Below are positions 10,405 to 22,629 of a DNA stretch of 64,000 nucleotides, one piece after another; the first letter of the stretch is position 1; each line of letters begins with the position of its first letter. This stretch comes from Nilaparvata lugens. Lineage: Eukaryota; Arthropoda; Insecta; Hemiptera; Delphacidae. The notes beneath the pieces are model-generated. The model was not told where the DNA came from and did not search any database. It worked only from the letters and a program-made list of their open reading frames with translations. A program made the translations under genes and the position numbers. The stretch is taken from the NCBI RefSeq assembly GCF_014356525.2, contig NC_052506.1, positions 13,948,783-14,012,782 of the forward strand, given 5' to 3'.

Positions 10405-11136
10405 ACTTTTTACTGTTATTGTATTATTTAACTTTCTGTTTCAATTTCAATATCATTTAACAATATATTTTCTGGATGGAGATACAATGAACTCTTTCTA
10501 TCAAAACATATTGTATACGTTTAGTTAATGTTTATTCTTTTGTATTAACATCGAATTACATGCCATTATATAACACTTGAAGTTGATTATCATGATGTCT
10601 CTTCTGAAGTTCAAAATTATAGTCTGATAGATTTGATTCAATTTTCTTACTATTTGCTCAAATATTCTTTATAAATCACAATTGAACAACGTTCATGATG
10701 AGGGGTTCACGGTCTGCCCCCTTGATAATTTTCTAGTTTTGGAATACTGTGTCTGATTGTTTAGAAACTGTCTTCTACTTTTTCAAGAGGAGTAGATTCA
10801 TCATGGGATTGATTATCCGGAGGAAAATGATTATTCATGAAGGAATGACTTCTCTTGAAGATCGATACTATTCATGTTATTAATAAAAAAATATTGTTGA
10901 AAAAGCGGGAAGTCTTCACTGTAAATTGAATAAAATTGCAAACCAAGACAAAGTGAACACGTTATTTCAATCACACTAATTTCCTCTCAATTCGAGTCGA
11001 CAAGCCATACATCCACCATTGACATTTTGGAAACATTTTGATTCGAGAGCCTTTTCCAAGTCCTAATGAAAATAATCGATATTATTGTGGAGCAAACGGC
11101 AGAAGAATAAAGGCAAATCCACACGAGCAATTTGAT

Positions 11137-11201
11137 CGAACAATAGCCAGTTGTCAATCATACAGCTAACTGAACAATTGTATTGTGACATTACAATGGC
11201 T
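11137..11201. promoter_or_regulatory. Candidate SOX-site cluster in intron 1
   Basis: Within 65 bp there are GAACAATAG, TTGTCAAT, GAACAATTGTATTGTGA and TTACAATGG. That is at least four matches to the SOX core (ACAAT/ATTGT), two of them back-to-back. The cluster sits in an otherwise unannotated, less AT-rich stretch (11090-11410) of the Sox gene's own intron, which would suit autoregulation. Such short motifs also occur by chance in AT-rich DNA. Confidence 0.3.
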
Positions 11202-11727
11202 GTTTGACCTACTGTGTCTGATGGGAGGGTCATTTGCTTTCAGCACTGAAAATACGATTCATCGAGTGAATCGATCAGTTGAATGTGTAGAGTTGGTCGG
11301 GGTTAATTTAATTGCGTTGTTGTCAATCTGTTTGTGCAGTGTTGAATGGGACAACTTGACTGGCCCACTAAATCTTGTTATAATCGGATCTCTTCAGTGC
11401 TATAGTTCAACATGCAACACCCTCCTGTGCAAAAGTAATGAATACTTTTAACTTACTTATAACGTTAAAAAATCGGCGTTGTTTCAATATTAATTGATTT
11501 ATTTTTGATCTGGCAGCAATCAATAAAACTCATAATGTTCCCTCTATATGTGAAGCTAATCTGTTGGTATTGAGTTTTGAGCATTTGATACGAATGTATG
11601 ATAATATACCACATGTATAATATTATACCAAATGATATATGATATAATCAACGATTGGATGTTCCAATATAAATTAATTCACTCTTTGTACTGGGAGCAA
11701 TAAATGAAATTCAGAATAGGCCAATTA

Positions 11728-12050
11728 TCCTATACTATTAAACGAGCAATTTCTGTTCATATGTTTAGATGTTTATATGTTTGTATTTCACCGGATCTCG
11801 AAAACGGCTCTAACGATTCTCACGAAATTCAGAACATAGAAGGTTTATAATATAAAAATTCGATTGCACTAGGTCTCATCCCTGGGAAAACTCGCTGAAG
11901 GACATTAAAAGGATAATTATTATTCACCCTTGGAAAAACAGCTGATAATAATTATTTCGTCGTCTGTTGATGATGAAAGTGAGTGAGCGAGTTCATGTGT
12001 GTGGGACTGTGTCAAAATTATGACTCAGCTGTTTTAACTTTTGTAATCAT
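11728..12050 (+). mobile_element. Helitron-like fragment, 5' end family A
   Basis: It begins A|TCCTATACTATTAAACGAGC, the TC-start style of Helitrons, and shares GGATCTCGAAAACGGCTC and CCTGGGAAAACTCGCTGAAG with copies at 18333-18721 and 61312 onward. No 3' hairpin is found before the next MITE at 12068, so it is truncated. Confidence 0.5.
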
Positions 12051-12067
12051 TCAATCATGTACTTAGT

Positions 12068-12203
12068 GCCGGTTGCAAAAAAGCCGGGTTATTTTCAATC
12101 CTGATTAATTTCAGTAGATCCATCTTTTTGAAATGGTCTTCTCTGATTTCGTTCACGTGAGATTAATCAGGATTAAAATTTAACCGGCTTTTGTGCAACC
12201 GGG
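12068..12203. mobile_element. MITE, CCGGTTGCAC family, copy 3
   Basis: The ends CCGGTTGCAAAAAAGCCGG and CCGGCTTTTGTGCAACCGG are inverted, with inner CCTGATTAATTTCA mirrored. It belongs to the same family as 5502-5653 and 5832-5960 and is inserted next to a truncated Helitron-like copy. Confidence 0.75.
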
Positions 12204-12209
12204 CCTTTG

Positions 12210-14149
12210 TGAGGGAAATTTTTTCATTCCTCTGGGAATTAATCTCAATTTACTGTGATTAGATAGAACATTTCTGTATGAACTATGAATGTTATTATAA
12301 TTTTTCTTTAAATAGATTTTTCTCGTAATAATTTTTTTATGCTTATGTACTCCAGAGCGAATCTCGGTCCCTGATATTTTTGTTCTATGTGTGAAGCTCA
12401 TATGTTGGTATTGAGTATTGAGCATTGAGCATTTGATGTATGCATTTCATGAATGTATGTATAATACCAAATGCATAATTATTATACCTTATCGTTTCCG
12501 CTAATCATCTGATGTACAAGTAGTATCTGAAGATGAAGGAATGATGGATAAGAAAAAAGGGTGGAGCTATTGGAATAAGTAATCAGAGTCTGATAATTTG
12601 TCAGAGTTGAGACTTTTCAAACAATATTTTTTATCGGAAAAATGAATAGCTTTTGAGAGGAAATCAGTTTTGACCCGTCTCTGAATAGAGGAGTTTTTTC
12701 TGTCTTCATATTTTTGATAAAGCGAAACGAATTTTGGTCTTATCAGGCGTTGTCAATTAAAACTTTAAGAAATCGTAAAATGTAGAGCAAGTTCTGTGAA
12801 TGTAGTAATAACACAAAATAAATAGAGATCACTTTTGAATCAAAAACTATAATCTCAGAAACTCAGAGAGAGAGTTTCTCAAATGAGATATTTTAGACTT
12901 TCAGGTCACGTCAGTCAACATCAGTTCAATGCACGGTTGTATGGCACCGTTACATGATGAAAAATAAAAATAAAGAACATTAAATAAAATAAAATGAATG
13001 ATACATTTATGGAGTGAAATTGATAATCATGAATTGTTTTCCAAATTGCAATTATATTATTTAGTCAATTAAAATGTTGTTCGTATGTTAAATTCAAATA
13101 AACCAAATATTTTATTAACAAAGTAAAAAATGGAAAACGCTGGGTCGCGTATATGATCATTCAACAAAACTAATTTTACAATGAAATTTTATTAGAAGAA
13201 ATACTTATAGATATTCATAGATTTTTTAGAACACTGCAAATTAGTCTATGCTTTCCTAATTCATCTTCTACTGGAAACTGTTAGTAGTTTCATGATAAAT
13301 CTAGTAATTTTATGATAATTGGGAAGTATTTGATTTTCTTGGACATAGCAATCCAATTTTCTTGATTTTTCTCAGTTTCAAGAATTATTGATTGACAGTT
13401 ATGATAATTTTTATTGTATTAGTTGAATGGAGGGTAAAGGAAATTCTTTATGGAAAAATAATAATATTATTGGAGACGAAATTATCCAATATCAGTGTTA
13501 CTTAATTGAATTACCTAAACATAGCTAATGATTGTTCAGAAACACCTTCATATTATAACATACATTCTTATATTTAAACGTCCCATCCATACATTATTTT
13601 ATAGAAATTGAACATTCCAACTCTACTATAGTCTCTCCATTGAGAACAAGATATCTTTGTTGGGAAGCAAACGGAAAATTCTTTTGTGAATGAGCTCGGA
13701 AAAGCGAACACGTTATCGATGGTAGGCTGTGTGCTCATTGACTGTGTTACAAATAGCGTTGGCAATTTCCGGACGTATCTCATCTATGCACGCTCTTATC
13801 GATACACAAGTTATGCAGCAATATTCTTTGTTACACTTTTCATGCAGCCATATTTCTATTTTCTCCATAACGATAAAGACTGGAATGAATGTTGATATCA
13901 GGCATCAAACTCCTGATGTTTCCTCATGTAGAGATAAAAGTGTGTCTGTCCTTTGTACCTTGTTCCTTCGGAGGAATGCTTTATAAAATTTCTCCAAAGT
14001 GATAAGTGCTTCAGAGCTGAATGACGTTTTATTTATCTTTTCCCGATGCTCGTGATGAGTCTTAAGATTGATATAAGGTTGAATTATTGTCCGTGCATTC
14101 ATTATCCAAACTTGATAATTTTCTTTGAACTAATTAAGACATTTAAAGA
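12210..14149. other. Unassigned AT-rich intronic DNA
   Basis: No host exon, RNA gene or repeat family was recognised here. Short open frames (for example 13686-13986) have no recognisable motifs and look random. Confidence 0.4.
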
Positions 14150-14862
14150 ATTGATTACTACTCCTTGGCGCTACAACTCATTCAGAGACTTGACCTCCTT
14201 CAAAAAGCCTCTCCATTCCTCTCTATCGGCAGTCTTACGTCTCCATCCCCTGACACTCAGCTTCCTAATGTCGTCCTCCACATCCTCCAGCCAACGCTTT
14301 CTCGGACGCCCTCTCAGCCATCTCCCTCCTGGGTTGTTTCTGAAGACCTTTTTTACAACTCTTGAGTCACACATCCTCTCAACGTGGCCCAGCGAACTCA
14401 AACGCCTCAGTTTTATTTCGTCAACAATTTGACATTATTCTAGTACAGCTTGATTCTTAACGCAGCTGAGCTTGATTCGATCGTATTCACCATTAACATA
14501 ATATACAGTACCAAATATCTTTCTCAGAACCTTTCGCTTCCAAATATTTATTAGATCTTCATCCTTCTTTGTCAAAAACCCATGTCTCTGCTCCATACAA
14601 CACGATTGGCTTTATGACTGTTAATATATTTGTATTTTTACTTTCCTGGACAGGGTTTTGGATCTCAAATATTGTGTCAGAGCATAATAGCATCTATTTG
14701 CGGCAGCTAGTTTTGCTTTTATGCCATTCTCAACATTATTGTCGTCTGTTATGACAGAACCAAGATATTTGAAATTGCTCAATTTTTCAAAAAGGAAATT
14801 GTCAACTTCAAATAATCTTTCACCAGTGTGCTGAACCCTGCTGCTTTTCAAACGGAAAGATG
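14150..14862 (-). pseudogene. RTE-like LINE, 3' portion of ORF2
   Basis: On the minus strand the fragment begins with 'FKYLGSVITDDN' (end of the reverse-transcriptase fingers/thumb region). It continues as 'IKPIVLYGAETW', 'IWKRKVLRKIFG', 'LSSLGHVERM', 'GRPRKRWLEDVEDD', and ends 'FLKEVKSLNEL' plus stop near 14171. This is the standard order of an RTE-clade LINE C-terminus. Frameshifts and stops (for example before 'DEIKLRR') break the frame. The 3' tail reads GTTGTAGCGCCAAGGAGTA. Confidence 0.75.
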
Positions 14863-15145
14863 AACAACCCCAAAAAAAGACAGAGATTTCTTGCCACCTG
14901 GAATGTGAGAAGTTTATATAGGGCATGGAATACAGCTGTGCTGGGGAGACTGGAAGGTCGTGGACAGACTGGAAGCGCTGACTGGAGGATGTGGAAGATG
15001 ATCTTTGGAGAATAGGTGTTGGGGGATGGAGTCGTGAGGCTGCCGACAGAGAGGAGTGTGGAGAGGTATTCTAGAGAGGGCCAAGGCCCTGAATGGGCTG
15101 TAGCACCAGGGAGTAAGTAAGTAAGTAATTAAGAAAGTAAGTAAA
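14863..15145 (+). pseudogene. Internally deleted RTE-like LINE
   Basis: The plus strand opens with the start of an LINE endonuclease domain (RFLATWNVRSLYR) and then jumps directly to the ORF2 C-terminus ('GWSREAADREE', then 'RAKALNG'). It ends TGTAGCACCAGGGAGTAAG followed by GTAA repeats, the microsatellite-like tail of this family. Nearly the whole endonuclease and reverse transcriptase are deleted. It abuts the oppositely oriented copy at 14150-14862. Confidence 0.65.
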
Positions 15146-15659
15146 GAACTGATTAGCACATAACTCTCTATCAATTATTATCCACACGCTATCAAATCAC
15201 TATATAATTTCATTTGATGTACGGAATATCATTCAAGAAACTCACCAGTTATGAAGGCAATCCAACAGTCACAGCATCTTATTTAGCAACCGGATTATAA
15301 CGTTTTTTTATAATTATATGAATATTATTAATGGAATGAGTTGTTTAAAATACTTGTAGGCTATGTGAAACGTATTGGTATTTTAATTGACCGAACGTAG
15401 TGAGGTCTATGTTTCAACTCGGATTTTCTTTCGTTTGTATATAAATGTATGTAACGCATTTACGGGCAAACGCCTTGATAGAATTCTATGAGATTTGGCA
15501 GGAATATTCCTTTTTTAACTGCGCGTCGATGAATACACAAGGTTTTTTTGGAAATTTCGCAAATTTCAAGGGTGATATGAAAGGAAAAGGAATTTCCACC
15601 ATACTCCGATATCACTATATATATCATCTACTTTGAAGATGGGTTTAATCATCTAGTAG

Positions 15660-16670
15660 TTCTGTGAACAGTAGACCTCGCGCAGTTATAAACCACAACC
15701 TCGTCTTATTCTGTCCATCAGAGTAAATCCTGTCTGTATGTCGAGTCGGCAAAATGTCGGTATGAAAATGGCTAATGGCTGTTGTGGTTGGTGTATCAAA
15801 AATGCTAACATCAAAAGCTAATCTCTTTCAAGACATACTGGAAATAGGTCAGCCCGACTTGAAAGCAGAGAAAGGTCGAGAGAAAATACTATCTAGTTAT
15901 TAATTGCATGCGTCATTGCAATTAAGATAATAGTATTTGGCAATGACGCATGCAATTAATAACTAGTATTTTCTCTCGACCTTTCTCTGCTTTCAAGTCG
16001 GGCTGACCTGTTGTATGTCTTGAAAGAGATTAGCTTTTGATGTTAGCATTTTTGATACACCAACCCCAACAGCCATTAGCCATTGCAATGACGCATGCAA
16101 TTAATATTCCACACGACAGCTTATTTTATAGCAAATTGCATTGATATATTAATTGCATGCGTCCAAGACGCAATTAATCCACTCGACAGCAAATTTATAA
16201 TGAATAATTATATAGTCTGATTTTTACGGTCATATTGGCATTCGAAGGAGACTCCTCCTTTTGTATTATCTTTGGAATGCAAAATTTCAAAAAAATTCTT
16301 ATATATACGTCGACGCGAAATTCAAAAAGGAGCATACCTGTCAAATTTCATGAAAATCTATCATAAAACAGCGTTTCGCTGTAAATGCGAAAAATATGAA
16401 CATAAATATAAACATAAAAAAATGAACATAAAGAGAAATGCAAAACCGTCGACTTGAATCTTGGACCTAACTTTGATCGTTCAACTATACAAAAATTCAT
16501 AATCAATTGGCTTACAAGTGGATTATACATTGCATACATTACACAGATGTCTGGAGAAGCCGTGTATGAGATACTGTAGATATTGATACTCATTACTCCT
16601 ACAAATTGATTGATAATTCTACAGTTACTTGTAGATGAGAAAACTGCGTGAGGTCTACTGTTCATATATG
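15660..16670. mobile_element. Putative element with short inverted ends hosting a palindrome
   Basis: TGAACAGTAGACCTCGCGCAG near 15667 is mirrored by CTGCGTGAGGTCTACTGTTCA near 16645. Between them are a large palindrome (15767-16084), extra copies of ATTAATTGCATGCGTC and unclassified AT-rich DNA. A similar TAGTGAGGTCTA stretch occurs nearby at 15398. The borders are approximate. Confidence 0.4.
15767..16084. repeat. Large near-perfect palindrome (about 150-bp arms, 20-bp spacer)
   Basis: The left arm 15767-15919 and right arm 15940-16084 are inverted copies with very few differences. They start AATGGCTAATGGCTGTTG and end internally GCATGCGTCATTGC. Transcribed, this would form one long hairpin. 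The high arm identity suggests a young foldback insertion or recent gene conversion between arms. Confidence 0.85.
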
Positions 16671-17954
16671 TGACAATACTAGCAGTATGTGATTGGAGGG
16701 ATCAATTCTAGGTGAAAAATACGGTTCGCTCCAATCGGAATCCATATTGTCGATGGAGAACGATTAGAGCATTAGAGAATTGGTATTTGGCGGATTGAAG
16801 GGATTCTGATAACTTGCGATTACCTGGGAGTGCAAATAACCAAAGAGGTTAGAATTTAGGAGTTTGCTAGCAGTTGGTGGATGAAAGACACTTACTTTGT
16901 GCAGGTGCCGGGATTAGATGTCTAGTCCAGTGTGAGAGTCGATAATTTTTGGCTAAAGAGAAGTTGGGCAGAGGAGAGTGAGGGAGTGAGAGGCAAGAAG
17001 CAAGGAGCCTGTTGCAAATCACAGCCTAATTCGGGAGCCGTGGCCCGCAGATAACAAAGCTGCGAGAATTATTGCGATGCTGGAAGAGGATTAGTCGCAG
17101 CGGCGCAGGTTTTAAACGCTGAATGGTAATTGAATGTACGGAGGTTGTGTGCAATCAGACCCTATTTTCTTTTCAACAAGGGACAGCCGTGGAGGGGTTA
17201 GAAGTGGTTATTCAGGATTAAATGAAGATATTATGGACTATAAACGTGGCTTGTACACACAATGTGCGCACCCCTCGCATTACGTTTAATCAGAATTGAT
17301 TTTTTTGTTTATCGCGCAGAGGGTGGGATTTGTTGGATGGTGGGAGGGTGGCAACGGCAAATTGCATCCCTTCAAATAGTAACTTTACGATTCTCTTGTT
17401 CCAATCTTCGTTTTCTCTCCAACCCACCAATAGTCGGTCTCTTCTTCTGCCATCCCTTTCTTTCAGCGCAAACCTTCAATATATTCTTTACGATCCCCCA
17501 TTCTCTTCCAGCATTCACTGTTATCCCTCTTCTCACATCAGCAGAAACACTTTCAATAAAAATATCAATAGCGCAAGTAGGGAATCTCGAGTGTTGAATA
17601 ATAAAACGAAGGCACTCGATCTCGCATCAAAGGAAATTGACTTTGCTCAATACAGCTTGCTGGAATGAATTCCATTTATCAAATGCCCGAATTTATTCCG
17701 TGAAAAGCACGTCTACATTGTACTCTTCTCATGGTATATCAAATCTATCGGTTTCCATGAGAGAATCATTTCAATGAAAAAGTAGATACTGAATATCTTC
17801 CAGAGAACTAGTCACAGCATTGATTTTGGAGGAGGTGAAAACTGTCTGGTAATGAATTTTCAAGCTCTGAAACTACTCAATTCCTCTCCTTTCCTAATAA
17901 TAAATTATTTCTGTAAAATATTATGACAACCTTTTCTCGGATTAAATTTTTTTG

Positions 17955-18065
17955 GTAGAGGGTGATGCACACATGAGCTGTAGACGTCTGCGTGAGCTTG
18001 GGTGAAGATACGGATGATGAAAGATGAGTGGACCTACAGCTTTAGGGGAGTCCCGAACCACCCTC
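17955..18065 (-). mobile_element. SINE copy, same family as 3787-3915
   Basis: The minus strand reads GGTGGTTCGGGACTCCCCTA, then AGCTGTAGGTCCACTCATC, matching the order in the 3787-3915 copy. The B-box is mutated relative to that copy. Confidence 0.45.
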
Positions 18066-18332
18066 ATTCTCAATAACCAAACATTCTCATAACTTGTGGA
18101 GAAATCATAGCCCATTTCAAAAATTCTTCAATCAATCTTGCTTATTGAAAAAATACTCCATGTAGATGAATGTTATGATGTTGTATTGATGTTTTGCTGA
18201 ATAAGTTGTATGATGTATTTAAGAAACTTTGAGATTTCTATGAGGTTTCATATTCTCATGATCTCTATAACCAATTAGTTGTCAACTGCTCAAGTAGAAC
18301 TAAGAACACTTTAGGATTTTTGAATCATAAAT

Positions 18333-18721
18333 AATATCGGGGCACCGAGCTTCGCTCGTTATTTTTATCTATTGATAAACAGAACACAATTCTCTAAAAT
18401 GATCGTGCTTATATTTCACAGCTGGCTATACGTCATCTTATGAATTTCGGGGATGCGATGTTTTGATTTTTCACATACTCACTTTTTACTATCGACAGCT
18501 GTTTCAGCCAAGGATGAATTATCCTTTTAATGTCGTTCAGCGAGTTTTCCCAAGGATGAGACCTAGAGCAATCGAATCTTTATATCATAAACCTACGATG
18601 TTCCAAATTTTGTGAAAATCGTTAGAGCCGTTTTCGAGATCCGTTGAGCATAAATAACCAGATATAAAATATAAATGACCACATATAACAATACAGTAAT
18701 TGCTCACTTAATATAATAGGA
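18333..18721 (-). mobile_element. Helitron-like element, family A
   Basis: On the minus strand it starts TCCTATTATATTAAGTGAGC at 18721, preceded by A. It contains TTTTCGAGATCC-type and GGGAAAACTCGCTGAACGAC blocks, and ends near a small hairpin GAGCGAAGCTC (18347-18357) followed by GGTGCCCCGATATT. No terminal CTAG is seen, so this may be a Helentron-type relative rather than a classical Helitron. Fragments of the 5' end repeat at 18900-19020 and pieces recur near 35380-35640. Confidence 0.5.
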
Positions 18722-19029
18722 TTATCAATCGAAATTCTGTTAAGACTTCAAAAGAAGCAGGTCCCTTTTTGACATGAATTACTATGAATGGAAATTGCTG
18801 AGATATTGCATTTATTCATATATTATTAATTAATATGAACGTTTTTTGGGTGCAAATTTCAAACAGAAATTATACTATACAGTAGTGAACTATTATTATT
18901 AACATAAATAACCAGATATGAAAATAGCCAGATATAAAAATAACCAGATATAAAAATAGCCAGATATAAAAATAACCAGATATATTAATACAGAAATTGC
19001 TCGCTTAATATAATAGTATTTGCGTCATT

Positions 19030-21584
19030 GGATGAATATTAGAAGAAATGAGATCCCTTGTTCAAAAATGATTACTTTCAACATAGGAAAACATCACGTG
19101 AAGAACATTATTCTAGAAAATGTGACTCCATTTATGCAAGGTAACTGGAATATATTTAAATATAACAAGCCTTGAAATCAACATCCTCTCAAGTACATGG
19201 GATAATACAAATAGAGTCGAATAGGTCAGCAATTGCCATCTACTTTTCACTCTTGGAGTTATCAGTTATTGTTCATAGTTTTCTTAGTTTTGTAGTTGAT
19301 ATTTTATAAATTATGTTAGCTACTTCAGATGTTTTTTTCAAGGAAATTGATTCATTCTATTATATTGAGAAGGGATGAGAATTTTCGAAGAATATCACAT
19401 TGATCGCAGAGTGTAATAAAAATGATAAGGGAAAAATGAAGGCTGATATTGTATAAAATAGCGTGCACAAGAGAGTTAAAGTTATTCTGTGGCTCTGCAG
19501 CTACAGTTTTTTATCAAGCACATCCAGCCAGCCTGACAGTCGGACACAGTTCTGTCAATATTCGAAGAAGTCGTTCACACAATTCCATATTCTACTCTGA
19601 ATATCACGCAGATTTCCCCAGAGAGGCAGCTGCTTGCCAAACATCACCCCACCTATGTCTTGTACATGGAATCAGACTTCGCATTTTCATGCGAGCATCA
19701 AATAATGTCACTTGCCAAGAAGCGACTCGCTATCTATGAGATGCGTGTATACATCAGTTGTATGATGACAGAGGAAATCAGGGAAAAATTGGGATGAATT
19801 GTTGACTCGTGTGAAAACAAAAAAGGCAAAGAAGGTATGGGAATTCAGTGATAGCAAGTACATCATTTTTCAGCATATGACGAAAGTCAAAATCAGTATT
19901 ATTTGAGCAAAGCAGTTTCTCTATCTTTTCCTATTCCTAGTCCTTATCCTTTGAGTTCGCCGCTCCAATCAGTATCAGCAGGTAATGTGGTGGAGCATTC
20001 TTCAACAATTGAATAGACTTAAAAAGTTGTCAAAAATCCATTTTAATTAAATAAAAATTGAAAATTAATATTTTACAGGAGCATGCTTTCGTGTGTGCTC
20101 ACACATCAGAGAGGAAGTAGAAAGATTCCAACTTAACAAATACAAAAGCAAGAACTACTTGATCATTCTGAGTAATTATCATTTCTATTTTCAATTTATG
20201 ATTTTAATTCTGATTCTAATTTATATATTCTTAATTCTAACAAAATTATTAGAAATTATATGAATTCGGCCTACTTTTTATGAAAAATACCTAAAACTAA
20301 CAAAAAGAAAAGCAAGAGCCACTTAATCATTGTAATTAATTATTAATTCTAATTTTCTTAATTTCAACAAATTATTCGAAATTACATGAATATTTCATAT
20401 GAAAAAAAATAAATAGGTGTAAGGCAGTAAAATAGGTTATCTAAGTTAAAAAGATTTCAGAGTGGAAATCCTTCAACATGTGAATGTGTCAGATATTCAC
20501 TGAAGAAATGTGATAATCAGTATTCCTTCGTTATGGGTATTATTGAGGTGACGCTCCCAGGAAGCTCTTGATTCTCTTTCTAACCACGACCAATAAATAA
20601 ATCACCAAATGATACAGATTTAATTTTCTAATCGAGTCCACATTCTTGTATAAACGACTTGGAAAAAACTATGTTTTCAACGTTAGCAAAATATCTAGTT
20701 GAATCTTAGTTGCTAGGGAACTCAAGCTGGTAGGAAATTTGAGAAAAATATAATATAGAGATAACATTTTTGTTGAATAAAAAGCTTAAAAATGCCTTCT
20801 TAGTGGTTGGAGCCCCTAATAAGCTTTAGACATCTCTGTTTATCATTACCATGTTACCCATTACTCATGCACAAGTCTAGGGTACTCGTAAGAGTCTCCT
20901 CTCTTAGCAGTAAATAATTCCTTGAATTCTCATATTCTAGAAAGCGCAAGGGTTTTCCCCAAAACATTATGCTTCGTATTTGTGTCTTGAATTCTATTTC
21001 CATGTGGGCTATTGATTTGCAGAGAAAATTTCTCATGTAGGCTATTTGGACGGTGTCAAGATATTCAACAAATCTGAATCTAATAATATTTTGAGTATCT
21101 TCAGGAGGATGAAGCTGAATCCATCCTTTACTCTGACATCGATCAACCAAACAGAAAAAAGTAATATAAATACACAGCAATGAAGTCTGTTAGAAATGTA
21201 TAGTGGTTCCATAATTTGTTGACAATTCATCGATTATTGTAAAAATATCAGATAGCAGACCTCAACCACATTTAAGATGTTTATCATGTTTATCTCAAAA
21301 TCCATGTTTATCTCAAAAAGAGAAATAATAAAGTGATAGTCAGTGGTTGCTCTTGCAGTAAATTCGGTATTTGCTCAGGATTTGAGATAAGTGCCGTGAT
21401 ATCAGATCTGCCGATGGAATGGTGTCTCCTTGAGACCAATTTTTCCAAAAGAATCTCAGACAGTTGTGAGCAGAAAATCTTTTTCCAATGGCTCAGAACC
21501 CGTCTAAAACCGTCATTCCACTAATCTCTTACCATCGACCTATCTATCATCTGTGCACAAGCACAGGAATCATCACTCAAGTGA
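19030..21584. other. Unassigned AT-rich intronic DNA
   Basis: No exon, repeat family or RNA gene was recognised. Frames such as 19449-19739 and 20854-21180 lack motifs and splice context. Confidence 0.4.
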
Positions 21585-21585
21585 G

Positions 21586-21884
21586 TAGGACTCTCAGCAA
21601 AACAAACAATTATTATCAACGATTAATATCAAGGGAAAATCCTAATTATTATCAAGCCGTAACATGAAATATTCTTTCTTTTTTTTATTTTTTTTATTCT
21701 CGAGTGAGTAGGACCATAGATGAAGGATAAGTAAGGATAAGTAGTATAACTATATTATTCTTGTCTCTGGTAGGACTCTCAGCAAAACAAACAATTATTA
21801 TCAATAATTAATATCAAGGGAAAATCCTAATTATTATCAAGCCGTAACATGAAATATTCTTTCTTTTTTTTTCTTTTTTTTATT
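21586..21884. repeat. Direct duplication, 185-bp period
   Basis: TAGGACTCTCAGCAAAACAA starts at 21586 and at 21771. Each copy extends about 115 bp to a T-rich tract, with intervening sequence between them. The copies differ at only a few positions. Confidence 0.85.
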
Positions 21885-22419
21885 AAAAAAAAAAAATTAA
21901 ACAATCAAATGCATTCCAAAAAGCAAATACAATATTGTTTCCTAATTTATAATATGTGTTCCCTATAGGCTACCCTGTGTGGGGACACTTGAATATATTT
22001 AATAAAATATTTATATACAAATTTAAATATTATATCATGAAGAACATAATAACTGAATAATATTATTCATATTGTGCGAGTTATAAACGAGTAGTTACTC
22101 AGCTCATAATTCGCTCACTTGTATGTGAGTCATCTTTGAAGGCACTCGAAAAGTTATGATGGGAAAATAGAAGGGATTGGGTTCACTTATCGTTGTTCCC
22201 CTCTCGTCGAGATGTGATGAGTGGTGTTAACATCGGAGATGATGCGAAGCCGATAAATATGGGTGGGAGGAAGGAAGGGTTCAAGCAGAGGGGAGTGAGT
22301 AGTGTAACGAAAGGGCTCTGCAAGACTGAAGAAAATAAGGGAGAATTGCCTACCATTGAGCCGTGAATACTAACATGGAGCAATCAATGTTGACTTTGAC
22401 AATAGCCGTGACAAAAGGT

Positions 22420-22620
22420 CATTTAATAATATTGTGAAAGGCTGGCCCACATGCACCGAAAGAATTCATTGTGCCTCCATTGTGAGGCGTTAAACACAGC
22501 GCGACCCGGCAGCAAAAATCGCTATCAATCAGCGCGCATTGTGTCTCCTTCGTAGACCTGATTACCTGCCCAATGGAGAGCATTAACATCCGTTTAACTT
22601 TCAATTCGACTCTTTGCATC
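22420..22620. promoter_or_regulatory. Candidate enhancer with three CATTGTG SOX motifs
   Basis: CATTGTG occurs at 22467-22473, 22478-22484 and 22537-22543, in the same orientation, inside a clearly less AT-rich island of intron 1. The heptamer matches the SOX consensus CATTGTT/G. The island lacks repeats and any splice-bounded exon. Regulatory function is inferred from composition and motif density only. Confidence 0.35.
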
Positions 22621-22629
22621 AGCTGAAGC

